In this document: positions 8,515 through 16,305 of the stretch, in pieces | Numbering within the stretch: the stretch's first letter is position 1 | How the letters are laid out: every line of letters begins with the position of its first letter | Source of the DNA: Coraliomargarita sp. | GTDB lineage: Bacteria > Verrucomicrobiota > Verrucomicrobiia > Opitutales > UBA953 | Direction of reading: 5' to 3' | Assembly (NCBI GenBank): GCA_024638885.1 | Contig: JAHEJL010000002.1 | Coordinates: forward strand, 434,001-498,000 | Length of the DNA stretch: 64,000 bases | Notes under the pieces: model-generated | Databases searched by the model: none | The model's input: the letters and a program-made list of their open reading frames with translations, nothing else | What the model was told of the DNA's origin: nothing | Translations under genes and position numbers: made by a program

Positions 8515-9555
8515 ATGAAACTGCACAACGCGATGTGGCCCGGCCTCGTCGGCAAGGAGCCCAACACCGACCACCCCCCGATCTCGCTCGAGCGCATGCT
8601 CGACATGACCGTCGCCGCTGACGTCGACGGCCACAAGTTCGACGGCGTCGACCTGTTCCTGTTCCACCCGCACACCGACCCCGACATCTCCGAGGACAAC
8701 CTCAAGAAGATGGCGGACCTCATCGCCTCCAAGGGCCTGAAGGTCGGCTCCCTCGTCGCTCCGGTCTGGGGCGGCACGGTGGGTGACTCCGCGATGGGCA
8801 GCGACGAACAGCAGCAGAAGTTCCTCCTCGCCATCGAGAAGGCCTGCCGCATCGCCAAGCTCCTCAACAAGCACGGCGTCCGCCAGTACGGCGTCATCCG
8901 CGTGGACTCCGCCGAGTTCGGCGTGCAGAAGTGGCGCGAGAACCCGAAGGCCAACACGGCCCGCATCGTCGACACCTTCAAGAAGGCCGCGAAGATCGCC
9001 GAAGGCCATGGCGAACGCATCGCCGCCGAAGGCGAGATCTGCTGGGCCGGCATGCACTCCTGGAAGGCGATGCTCGACACCCTCGAAGGCGTCGGCATGC
9101 CGAACTCCTTCGGCTTCCAGGCCGACCTCGCCCACACCTACCTCTACCTGATGGGCTACAACGAACCGGAAGCCGCCCTGCTGAAGGAAGGCTACACCGA
9201 CGAACAGTTCTGGCCCGCCTACCGCGAGATGGTCGGCAAGCTCCGCCCCTGGACCCTCGACTTCCACGTGGCCCAGAACGACGGCACCGTCCACGGCACC
9301 GGCTCCCACGAGAAGACCGGCCGCCACTGCCAGGCCGACGACGCCAACGGCAAGCTCGACATCACCGCCTGCTCCAAGCTCTGGCTCGAAGGCGCCGAGA
9401 AGCGCGGCATGAAGCACATCTGCTGGGATGGCTGCATGTTCCCGAACGCCGTCCTCGAGAACCAGAAGACCTGGAACACGATCCTCGGCGCGATGGTCAA
9501 GGTGAAGAAGGCCCGCCGTTCCTGGCACTCCCCGCTCACCGACCTGTTCAACTGA
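8515..9555 (+). CDS. Xylose isomerase-like TIM-barrel protein (sugar isomerase/epimerase family)
   Basis: 346 residues of the AP-endonuclease-2/xylose-isomerase-like barrel superfamily. Possible metal or acid residues sit at strand ends: [51 protein letters not shown] and [16 protein letters not shown]. Members isomerise or epimerise sugars, inositols and their keto forms. The 42-base gap to the preceding cupin gene and 34-base gap to the next dehydrogenase gene indicate one operon. Cytoplasmic: no signal peptide. Confidence 0.75.
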   Translation: MKLHNAMWPGLVGKEPNTDHPPISLERMLDMTVAADVDGHKFDGVDLFLFHPHTDPDISEDNLKKMADLIASKGLKVGSLVAPVWGGTVGDSAMGSDEQQQKFLLAIEKACRIAKLLNKHGVRQYGVIRVDSAEFGVQKWRENPKANTARIVDTFKKAAKIAEGHGERIAAEGEICWAGMHSWKAMLDTLEGVGMPNSFGFQADLAHTYLYLMGYNEPEAALLKEGYTDEQFWPAYREMVGKLRPWTLDFHVAQNDGTVHGTGSHEKTGRHCQADDANGKLDITACSKLWLEGAEKRGMKHICWDGCMFPNAVLENQKTWNTILGAMVKVKKARRSWHSPLTDLFN

Positions 9556-9589
9556 GCCCCGCTCCCCTCACCCTCTCTCCCACACGACA

Positions 9590-10753
9590 ATGTCTAAAGC
9601 CATTCGCATCGGTCTCATCGGTTACGGCTTCATGGGCCGTACCCACTCCAACGCCTACTCCCAGGTCGGTCACTTCTTCCCGAAGGACAAGGTGACCGCC
9701 GGCCACCACATCGTCCGCCAGGCCGTCTGCGGCCGCGACGAAGCCAAGGTCAAGGACTTCGCCGAGAAGTGGGGCTACGCCTCCTACGAAACCGACTGGC
9801 GCAAGCTGGTCGCCCGCGCCGACATCGACGCCGTCGACATCTGCACCCCGAACGACTCGCACGCCGAGATCGCCCTCGAGTGCATCAAGCACGGCAAGAT
9901 GATCCTCTGCGAAAAGCCCCTCGCCCTCAACGGCGCCCAGGGCGAGCAGATGGTCGCCGCGGTCGAGAAGTCCGGCCTCCCGAACCTCGTCTGGTACAAC
10001 TACCGTTTCCTCCCCGCCGTGACGCTCGCGAAGAACATCGTGGCCGCCGGCGAGCTGGGCCGCGTGTTCCACTACCGCGCCAACTTCCTCCAGGATTGGA
10101 CGATCTCCACCGAGCTGCCGCAGGGCGGCGCGGGTCTCTGGCGTCTCGACGCCGCCGCCGCCGGTTCCGGCGTGACGGGCGACCTCCTCGCGCACTGCAT
10201 CGACACGGCCCGCTGGATCAACGGTGACATCACCGAAGTCTCCGCGCTCACCGAGACGTTCATCAAGGAACGCGTCCACACCGCCACGGGCAAGAAGCAG
10301 GCCGTCACCATCGACGACGCCGCGATCTTCCTCTGCCGCTTCGAGAACGGCTCGATCGCCCAGTTCGAATCCACCCGCTACGCGCGTGGCCACAAGGCGC
10401 TCTACACGTTCGAAATCAACGGCGAGAAGAAGTCCCTCCAGTGGGACCTCCACGACCTCAACCGCCTCAACTACTTCGATCACTCCGTCCCGGGCGATCG
10501 TCGTGGCTGGTCCAGCATCCACACGTCCGACAGCGACCATCCGTACGCTGGCAACTGGTGGGTCCCGGGTCTCTGCCTCGGCTACGAACACTCCTTCACC
10601 CACGCCCTCGCCGAGTTCCTCAAGAGCCTCGACGACCCGAAGGCTCCCAAGGCCTACCCGGACTTCCGCCACGCGCTCGGCACCCAGTACGTCTGCGACG
10701 CCGTCCTGGAGTCCGCCAAGACGAAGCAGTGGGTTAAGGTGAAGAAGGCCTAA
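9590..10753 (+). CDS. Gfo/Idh/MocA-family NAD(P)-dependent oxidoreductase
   Basis: 387 residues. The N-terminal Rossmann domain starts [19 protein letters not shown] and includes [16 protein letters not shown], then the family's catalytic-lysine motif EKPLALN. The C-terminal domain has [16 protein letters not shown], placing the conserved Asp and His near the active site. These enzymes oxidise or reduce sugars, inositols or pseudo-sugars. As the last gene before a strong terminator it probably supplies the redox step of the pathway that begins at 6022. No signal peptide, unlike many PVC-group Gfo/Idh proteins. Confidence 0.9.
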   Translation: MSKAIRIGLIGYGFMGRTHSNAYSQVGHFFPKDKVTAGHHIVRQAVCGRDEAKVKDFAEKWGYASYETDWRKLVARADIDAVDICTPNDSHAEIALECIKHGKMILCEKPLALNGAQGEQMVAAVEKSGLPNLVWYNYRFLPAVTLAKNIVAAGELGRVFHYRANFLQDWTISTELPQGGAGLWRLDAAAAGSGVTGDLLAHCIDTARWINGDITEVSALTETFIKERVHTATGKKQAVTIDDAAIFLCRFENGSIAQFESTRYARGHKALYTFEINGEKKSLQWDLHDLNRLNYFDHSVPGDRRGWSSIHTSDSDHPYAGNWWVPGLCLGYEHSFTHALAEFLKSLDDPKAPKAYPDFRHALGTQYVCDAVLESAKTKQWVKVKKA

Positions 10754-10778
10754 GAAGCCCTCCAGTCGCCTTCCAGAG

Positions 10779-10808
10779 GCCCCGGATCACCCGATCCGGG
10801 GCTTCTTT
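10779..10808 (+). terminator. Rho-independent terminator of the sugar operon
   Basis: Perfect 10-bp GC-rich stem (GCCCCGGATC / GATCCGGGGC) with a 4-base loop, followed by TTCTTT. It lies 25 bases after the dehydrogenase stop codon. Confidence 0.9.
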
Positions 10809-10831
10809 ATGCCCATAAGGCATGGGCTCAC

Positions 10832-11012
10832 AGGGAGACCGGAAACCGGCAAAGATGCTTCGGGTTAATTTTCAGGTCTTTGGCTCCGAGCGTCTGGTTC
10901 AGGGACAGGCCCCGGAACCTGCACCCGTACCTGTTCCCGCTCCCGAACCTGCAGCCGAGACCTGACACCCGAGAACGAGCCCCCTGCCAATCATCCGGTT
11001 TCCGGTCTCCCT
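10832..11012. repeat. 181-bp segment bounded by 18-bp perfect inverted repeats
   Basis: The left arm (10832-10849, AGGGAGACCGGAAACCGG) is the exact reverse complement of the right arm (10995-11012). The 145 bases between hold no recognisable gene, but they do contain a 36-codon open frame (10855-10965) ending in a Pro/Ala/Glu-rich stretch. Each arm also contains the sub-palindrome CCGG-N3-CCGG. No target-site duplication is clear; a 9-base direct repeat TTTTCAGGT (10869 and 11012) is the nearest thing. It makes up most of the gene-free gap 10754-11075 and could be a MITE- or REPIN-like element or a large RNA hairpin. Confidence 0.6.
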
Positions 11013-11030
11013 TTTCAGGTGTGCCTCGGC

Positions 11031-11058
11031 TTGACATCAAACTGTTACCATTTACAAC
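11031..11058 (+). promoter_or_regulatory. Candidate sigma-70-type promoter of the aspartic protease gene
   Basis: A perfect -35 box TTGACA (11031-11036) is followed after 16 bases by TACAAC (11053-11058, four of six -10 matches), in an AT-richer patch. Transcription would start near 11065, leaving only about ten leader bases before the ATG at 11076. Confidence 0.55.
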
Positions 11059-11075
11059 TGTGAGCAATCCCGCCT

Positions 11076-11819
11076 ATGTCCCGTAAAACCCACATTTCTT
11101 CCATGGTCTGCACCTATAAGCTCTATCTCCTCAACCGTCACCTGTTCGTCGACCTCCCGGAAGGCCGTGCCCTGATCGACACGGGCGCCCCGTTCAGTTC
11201 CTCGACGACCGGTCGCCTGACCTGGCAGAACCAGAACCACGGTGTCAACAAGGGCGGCTACATGGGCTTCACCTTCGACAAACTGTCCGCCGAGATCGGC
11301 GCCCAGGTCGACGCGCTGCTGGGCATGGATCTCCTCGCCCAGACCACCCTGCTCTTCGACGTCGCGCATCGCACGCTGACGGCCGGCGACGAGATGCCCG
11401 CCGGCTTCAAGTCCCAGCCGTACGAGCTCGCGCCGATGTCCGACATCCCGCTCTTTCACGTGACGCTCAACGGCCACCCGGCCCGCGTGCTCTGGGATAC
11501 GGGCGCGCAGTACGGTTACGTGACCGGCCGCAAGTTCGTCACGGGCCTCAAGCCGCTGGCCGGCTTCAAGGATTTCAGCCCGATGTTCGGCGACATGGAG
11601 CTCCCGCAGTCCTACGTCGTCTCCTTCACGCTGGCCGGACATGACCTGCTCGAACAGGTCGGCGAAGCCCCGAGCACGCTCGGCGGCGGCGTCTCCCCGG
11701 TGCCGATGAGTCCGTTCCTCCGCGCCCTCGACATCGACGCGATCATCGGTCCGTCCTGGATGCCGCGCGTGAAGGTCTGGCTCAATCCGCTGGACCAGAC
11801 GTTCGCGGTCGCGGTCTGA
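11076..11819 (+). CDS. Bilobal aspartic-protease-like protein with two DTG motifs
   Basis: 247 residues. Two tandem retropepsin-type lobes are visible. The first has RALIDTGAPFSSS (D35) and a later VDALLGMDLL with a following LLFDVAHRTL strand; the second has RVLWDTGAQYGYV (D141) and DAIIGPSWMPRVKVWLNP. Each lobe thus repeats the family order DTG, then hydrophobic-hydrophobic-Gly, as in pepsin-like enzymes, but in a much shorter chain. No signal peptide is evident, so it may act in the cytoplasm. An in-frame ATG at 11103 is an alternative start that keeps both motifs. Stand-alone gene between a candidate promoter and a two-way terminator. Substrate unknown. Confidence 0.7.
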   Translation: MSRKTHISSMVCTYKLYLLNRHLFVDLPEGRALIDTGAPFSSSTTGRLTWQNQNHGVNKGGYMGFTFDKLSAEIGAQVDALLGMDLLAQTTLLFDVAHRTLTAGDEMPAGFKSQPYELAPMSDIPLFHVTLNGHPARVLWDTGAQYGYVTGRKFVTGLKPLAGFKDFSPMFGDMELPQSYVVSFTLAGHDLLEQVGEAPSTLGGGVSPVPMSPFLRALDIDAIIGPSWMPRVKVWLNPLDQTFAVAV

Positions 11820-11840
11820 GTCCGCAGTCACGGCCAACGA

Positions 11841-11875
11841 AAAGCCCCGGTCCGCATCGCTGCGGCCGGGGCTTT
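11841..11875. terminator. Bidirectional terminator between convergent genes
   Basis: Strong stem: AAAGCCCCGG (11841-11850) pairs with CCGGGGCTTT (11866-11875), and inside it CCGCA pairs with TGCGG. The A and T ends give a T-tract in both directions, serving the protease gene (+) and the thioredoxin gene (-). Confidence 0.9.
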
Positions 11876-11892
11876 CGCTTGGGCGGAACGGC

Positions 11893-13098
11893 TTACTTCT
11901 TCGGCGCGGCCGGAGAGTAGAAGCGGTTCATCTTGTCGAGGATCGCGTTCTCGGTCTCGGCACGGTCGATGACGCCGGTGTGACGGTAGACGATCTCGCC
12001 GCCCGGAGCCACGACGATGGTGTGCGGGATGGGACCGGGCATCTCCTTGTCGAGGGCGGCCGCGAGGTCGTCGCCGCTGCCGGCGAACAGGTAGCTGTTG
12101 GTGGTGCGACCTTCCTTCTTGAGGGAGTTCGCGACCTTCTTGCTGAGGCCGGCGGCCTGCTTGAAGAGGAACGCCTCGGCCTTGGCCTTGTCCTCGGGCT
12201 TATCGAGGCTGATGGTCACGAGCTCGAAGTCGCGCATGTCGAACTTGCGGGAGATCTCGACGAGGTCGGGGAACTCCTTCACGCACGGACCGCACCAGGT
12301 GGCCCAGACGTTGATGACGCGATACTTGTTGGAGGTATTGGCGCGCAGCTTGGCGATGCCGGCCTTATCGATCAGCTCGACGGTCACCGGAGTCTTGGCC
12401 CACTCCTCATGCTTGGCGTCATGAAGGGCCTTCTTCTCGCGCCACTTGGTCGAGCAGCCCATGGGCTTGGTCAGTTCGACCTCGACCTTCTTGCCGGCGA
12501 GGATGGCATCCACGGCGTTCTGGCAGTCCTTGGACTTCACGGTGCTGTCGTCGTAGAAGCGGGAGTCGTCGAAGCGGCCCTGGTAGCGGAGCTTGAGGTT
12601 CTTATCGAAGACGAAGACGTGCGGGGTCGCGAGGCAGCCGTAGGCGCGGGCGATGGTCTGGGTGTCGCCGTCGTACAGGTAGTCGAAAGTCCACTTGTTC
12701 TTCTCGGCGTAGGGCTTCATCTCGGCGTAGGAGTCGCCGAACTCGCCATAACCGAGCTCGTCCTTGCTGAGGCCGTCCGGATGGTTGGGGTTGATCGCCA
12801 CGAGCTTCACGCCCTTGCCTTTGTATTCTTCGTAGAACTTCTGGAGGCGACGCTCGATGCTGTGGGAGGTCGGGCAATGGTTGGAGGTGAAGAGCACGAC
12901 GAGCGCTTCGCCGCCGGTGTATTCGGCGAGCTTGTGCTTCTTGCCGTCCGTGCCGAGCAGCTCGAAGTCAGGGGCGGCGTCGCCGCTCTTGAGGGTGCGC
13001 ATGTCGGGCGGGTTGCCGTTGACGAGGCCGGGGGCGTCGGCCGCGCGGACGCCGATGACGGCGGCCAGGACGGCGAGGAGGGACAGGAGTCGCTTCAT
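11893..13098 (-). CDS. Secreted protein with two thioredoxin-like domains
   Basis: 401 residues with signal peptide MKRLLSLLAVLAAVIGVRA. The first domain (roughly 35-200) is AhpC/TSA-like: GDAAPDFELLGTDGK, then NHCPTSHSIERR, where a lone cysteine replaces a CxxC, and CLATPHVFVFD as the cis-Pro region. The second (roughly 255-395) is a TlpA/ResA-type thioredoxin with VINVWATWCGPCVKEFPDL and a later GPIPHTIVV. A disulfide reductase role in the periplasm is likely; cytochrome c assembly is possible, since the window also holds a ResB-CcsA gene and haem-binding proteins. The C-terminus is a short lysine tail. Confidence 0.85.
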   Translation of the reverse strand: MKRLLSLLAVLAAVIGVRAADAPGLVNGNPPDMRTLKSGDAAPDFELLGTDGKKHKLAEYTGGEALVVLFTSNHCPTSHSIERRLQKFYEEYKGKGVKLVAINPNHPDGLSKDELGYGEFGDSYAEMKPYAEKNKWTFDYLYDGDTQTIARAYGCLATPHVFVFDKNLKLRYQGRFDDSRFYDDSTVKSKDCQNAVDAILAGKKVEVELTKPMGCSTKWREKKALHDAKHEEWAKTPVTVELIDKAGIAKLRANTSNKYRVINVWATWCGPCVKEFPDLVEISRKFDMRDFELVTISLDKPEDKAKAEAFLFKQAAGLSKKVANSLKKEGRTTNSYLFAGSGDDLAAALDKEMPGPIPHTIVVAPGGEIVYRHTGVIDRAETENAILDKMNRFYSPAAPKK

Positions 13099-13158
13099 GG
13101 GGTGCAGGGGTTACGGGTTAGAGTCCCGAAATCCCGAGGTGTTCCAACCCGAAAATGG

Positions 13159-13548
13159 TCAGACGGCCCGGAAGGGCCGGGCCATGGGCTCGGCCGTGCC
13201 GTCGGCACACGCGACCAAGGAGACTTCCCTGCCCCGGACGCAGAAGACGGCCACCTGCCGATAACGCCGGCCGAACTCGACCGCCCCGGGCAGACCGATG
13301 GGCACGCCCCAACCGGGCTCGCGATGGACGCCGTCTGCGGAGCCGCCGGTGATTCGATGCAGACGATAGCCGGCCGCCCGCAGTTCATCCGCCAAAGCCT
13401 GGTCAGCCGCGAGGTTCTGCTCGGCCGTCGTCGGCCGACCGTCCGGGTCATACGCGGTGATGATGGCGAACTCCGTCGGCCAATCCGGCGGCAACGGCTC
13501 GAACCGGAAGACGGCCTGCATGAACTGCGCGCGCTGCTCGGGGGTCAT
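13159..13548 (-). CDS. DUF3293 domain protein
   Basis: 129 residues. The DUF3293 pattern is present: FAIITAYDPDGRPTTAEQN at the N-terminus, then LADELRAAGYRLHRITGGS, and GWGVPIGLPGAVEFGRRYRQ followed by VAVFCVRG. The family's function is unknown. The start is set at MTPEQRAQF; an ATG at 13575 lies inside a terminator palindrome and would add nine residues. The open frame extends far upstream through the cytochrome gene, but that part is not family-like. It lies 60 bases downstream of the cytochrome gene, behind its terminator. Confidence 0.75.
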   Translation of the reverse strand: MTPEQRAQFMQAVFRFEPLPPDWPTEFAIITAYDPDGRPTTAEQNLAADQALADELRAAGYRLHRITGGSADGVHREPGWGVPIGLPGAVEFGRRYRQVAVFCVRGREVSLVACADGTAEPMARPFRAV

Positions 13549-13561
13549 GTTCGGTAAACAA

Positions 13562-13587
13562 GACAGGGCGACCATGGTCGCCCTGTC
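13562..13587 (-). terminator. 26-bp perfect palindrome terminating the propeller-cytochrome gene
   Basis: GACAGGGCGACC, AT, GGTCGCCCTGTC: a fully self-complementary 26-mer. Read on the minus strand it is followed by TTGTTT, and it lies 20 bases past the stop of the gene that ends at 13608. Confidence 0.8.
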
Positions 13588-13607
13588 GAACGGAGAATAC
13601 GCGGAGC

Positions 13608-16196
13608 TTACTTCTGCGCGACGAGCTGCACTTCCTGGATCGCCCAAGGCTGCTTCTTCGTGAGGTCGGTCAGCGTGATCTTCACGAACTTGGTCGGCTT
13701 GGCTTCGAAGTAGGCTTCGGAGAGCGAGTAGAGGCCATGGCTGGCGCCCAGCGGGAACCACTTCTTGCCGTCGAGGGACCCCTCGACCTTGAAGTTCTTG
13801 GGGAAGGCGCTCGGGCGGCCCGCGGCGTCGAGACGCACACCGGCGACGGTCTGGGCGGCCGGCAGCTCGATCTGATACCACATGCCCTTCTTCTGGTCGG
13901 ACTTGGTCTCCCAGCGGGTCTTGCCGTCGGCATCGCAACCGTTCTGGGCGATGTCCGCCTGGTCGCTGGCCGAGACCTTCCAATCCTTGGCGGCCTTCAC
14001 GATCGGCGGGAGCGAAGCCTGCAGGGTCTCCTGCGTCCACGGAGCGCTGACGCCCTTCACTTCTTCGCGGATGCGGGCGACGTCCTTCGGGAAGATGACC
14101 GCGCCCTTGTTGCCGAACGAATTACGGACATAGGAAGTGACGGCGGCGATCCACTCGTCGTCGTTCATGGGCATGGGCACCATCTGGGCGTCATAGGTCT
14201 TGCCGCCGATCGGACCGGCCATGCCGTTCAGGAGCACGCGCACGATACCGTCGCGATGGCCGCGCACGGTGGCGGCGTTGGCGAGCGGCGGCGCGATGGT
14301 CATGCCGGGCTTCGGGCCGTCCACGGCCATGCCCTTGCCATCATAACCGTGGCAGGCGAAGCAAAGCTCGCGGTAGATCGCCTGTCCCTTGACGATCAAC
14401 TTGTTCTCTTCGTCGGTGTATTCGCGGCCGCCGACCTGGTCGGTGCCGGTGAGGATCATGGCGCCGAGCTCCTTCACGCCCTTCGAAGCGGAAGTAAGCA
14501 GGATCTTCTGCTGGAACTTGGCGTATTCCGGCCAGGCCTTGACGTCGTTCGAGCCGAGGATCTTGGCGGTCATCAACGTCTGGAGCACGACGTTGGGGTC
14601 CTGGTCGGCGCCGAGCTTGGCGAAGTCTTCGATGAGCGACTTGTCGCCGGCACGGACCAGCGATTCGCCCGCGCGGAGACCCTGACGACGCAGGTCAGGG
14701 TTCTTGTCGGCCAGGAACGCCCGCACGGTCTTGGCCTCGAGGGCGCCGAGGCCTTCGAGCGTCCAGAGCGCATGGATACGCCCCAGGGGCTCCTTGCCGT
14801 CGAGGGCGAGCGCGGTGAGCGCCGGGACGACGGACTTGTCGCCCTTCAGGACGAGCAGTTTCTGGGCGGTGTCGCGCCACCAGCCGTTCGGATGCGAGAG
14901 ATGCGCGACCAGCTGGGCCGGAGTCTCCTCGAGCATGCGCGGCTGGGGGCCGGGCTTGAAGTCCTTATGGACGAGACGCCAGACACGTCCGTAGCCGAAG
15001 ACTTTGTCCATGGAGTACTGCTGGACGACCTTGCGGAGATAGCTGCCTTCCTTGACCCAGTTGCCCTCCTGGATGATGCCGCGATACATGTCGACGAGGT
15101 AGAGGCAGCCGTCCGGGCCGTTCACCATGTTGACGATGCGGAAATTAGGGTCGCTCGAGCGGATGAACTCGGAGTGGCCGTGCGGATTGCTGATGCGGGT
15201 GATGCCGTCGTCGTTCGTCACCTTGGCGCGACGAATCAGACGACCGACGGGTTCCGAGATGAGCACGTCGCCGCGCAGGTCGGCCGGCAGGCGGTCGCCA
15301 CGGACGACTTCCTGACCGCAGGATGCGGTGAAGTGATTGAGCGTCTTGTCGAGACGGGTCCGACCGGGGCCGCCCTGGTGGTCGGCGAGGCCGATCTTGG
15401 GCCAGACCTGCATGAAGTCCTCGGGGAACTGCGTCTTGACGTCGTAAGCTCCGTACAGGATCGGAGTCTGGAAATGCCACAGCCCCTTTTCGCCGCCGGC
15501 GTTGGACCACCAGATCTTGCCCTGGTCATCCTGCGCGAGACCCCACTGGCCGCCGCCGTTGGGGATGTTCTCCTTCAGGGGCTCCTTGCTGCCGTTCCAG
15601 CGGAGTCGATAGGCGTTATAGGTCTGGTAGATCCAGTTATCCATCGTCCAGATGAGGCCGCTCTGCTGGTGCTCGAGGTTGCCGTTCTTGGGACCGCCCA
15701 CGAACCAAGGTTCCTTGGTGTCGGCGATGCCGTCGCCGTCGGTGTCGCGGTAGACGAAGACATCGAGGGTGTCGGTCTCGTTGATCAGCACGCGATCGTC
15801 CAGCGGCAGCACCATGCGCGGCAGGAGCATCTTGTCACGGAAGAGGACGTGCTTGTCGAACTTGCCATCGCGCTTCGTGCTCTCATGGCGCGAGACGACG
15901 CCGATCGGGTCGTGCTCGTTCTTGCCGTCGATATCCTGCATGTAGGTGCGCAGCTCGGCGATGTACATGCGGCCGTTGCCGTCGAAGGTCAGGTTGGCCG
16001 GCTCGCGGAGACCGTCGCGCTCGCTGAGCACGAGTTCGAGACGATAGCCCTCCGGGAGCTCGATGGTCTTGAGTTCTTCCTCCGGCGAGAGCGCCTTGAC
16101 CGGCGGCTGAGGGGTGAAGTCGGGCTCATAAGCCTTTTCTTCGGCGGCATAGGCAGCCACGAAAGTGAGCGCAGACAGGACGACGGCGGATCGCAT
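13608..16196 (-). CDS. Secreted PVC-type beta-propeller / HEAT-like / cytochrome c / F5-8C protein
   Basis: 862 residues. After a signal peptide (MRSAVVLSALTFVAAYA), residues about 40-395 form a glucose/sorbosone-dehydrogenase-like propeller (ELPEGYRLELVL, LTFDGNGRMYIAELRTY, DTDGDGIAD, NMVNGPDGCLYLVDMYRG). About 410-590 is helical and HEAT-like. A single c-type haem site, CFACH, sits near residue 620 with downstream methionines (MVPMPM) able to ligate iron. The last 150 residues resemble a discoidin/F5-8 type C carbohydrate-binding domain (WYQIELPAAQTVAGVRLDAA). Such proteins are typical of PVC bacteria, and carbohydrate oxidation is proposed but unproven. It shares a 109-base divergent region with sulfatase 2. 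Confidence 0.85.
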   Translation of the reverse strand: MRSAVVLSALTFVAAYAAEEKAYEPDFTPQPPVKALSPEEELKTIELPEGYRLELVLSERDGLREPANLTFDGNGRMYIAELRTYMQDIDGKNEHDPIGVVSRHESTKRDGKFDKHVLFRDKMLLPRMVLPLDDRVLINETDTLDVFVYRDTDGDGIADTKEPWFVGGPKNGNLEHQQSGLIWTMDNWIYQTYNAYRLRWNGSKEPLKENIPNGGGQWGLAQDDQGKIWWSNAGGEKGLWHFQTPILYGAYDVKTQFPEDFMQVWPKIGLADHQGGPGRTRLDKTLNHFTASCGQEVVRGDRLPADLRGDVLISEPVGRLIRRAKVTNDDGITRISNPHGHSEFIRSSDPNFRIVNMVNGPDGCLYLVDMYRGIIQEGNWVKEGSYLRKVVQQYSMDKVFGYGRVWRLVHKDFKPGPQPRMLEETPAQLVAHLSHPNGWWRDTAQKLLVLKGDKSVVPALTALALDGKEPLGRIHALWTLEGLGALEAKTVRAFLADKNPDLRRQGLRAGESLVRAGDKSLIEDFAKLGADQDPNVVLQTLMTAKILGSNDVKAWPEYAKFQQKILLTSASKGVKELGAMILTGTDQVGGREYTDEENKLIVKGQAIYRELCFACHGYDGKGMAVDGPKPGMTIAPPLANAATVRGHRDGIVRVLLNGMAGPIGGKTYDAQMVPMPMNDDEWIAAVTSYVRNSFGNKGAVIFPKDVARIREEVKGVSAPWTQETLQASLPPIVKAAKDWKVSASDQADIAQNGCDADGKTRWETKSDQKKGMWYQIELPAAQTVAGVRLDAAGRPSAFPKNFKVEGSLDGKKWFPLGASHGLYSLSEAYFEAKPTKFVKITLTDLTKKQPWAIQEVQLVAQK

Positions 16197-16305
16197 GGGG
16201 GTATGACTACGAAAAACGCCGAATGTTCGCGTGTTTCAAGCCCCTTCCCCTGCCCCGGGCCAAAACACCTTTGCCAGCGTCCGGGCTGTCGCCTTTCTCA
16301 TCCCC

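Noticed and set aside
10855..10965. 36-codon plus-strand frame inside the inverted-repeat element
   Set aside because: Its Pro/Ala/Glu end looks protein-like, but it is too short, lacks a ribosome site and lies between repeat arms. Kept only as a note.
10828..11067. 79-codon minus-strand frame in the intergenic gap
   Set aside because: Spans the inverted-repeat element and the promoter; its sequence is Arg/Gly/Ser-rich without a family match.
13549..13575. Alternative start of the DUF3293 gene at 13575
   Set aside because: That ATG is the centre of a terminator palindrome; family similarity begins after the ATG at 13548.
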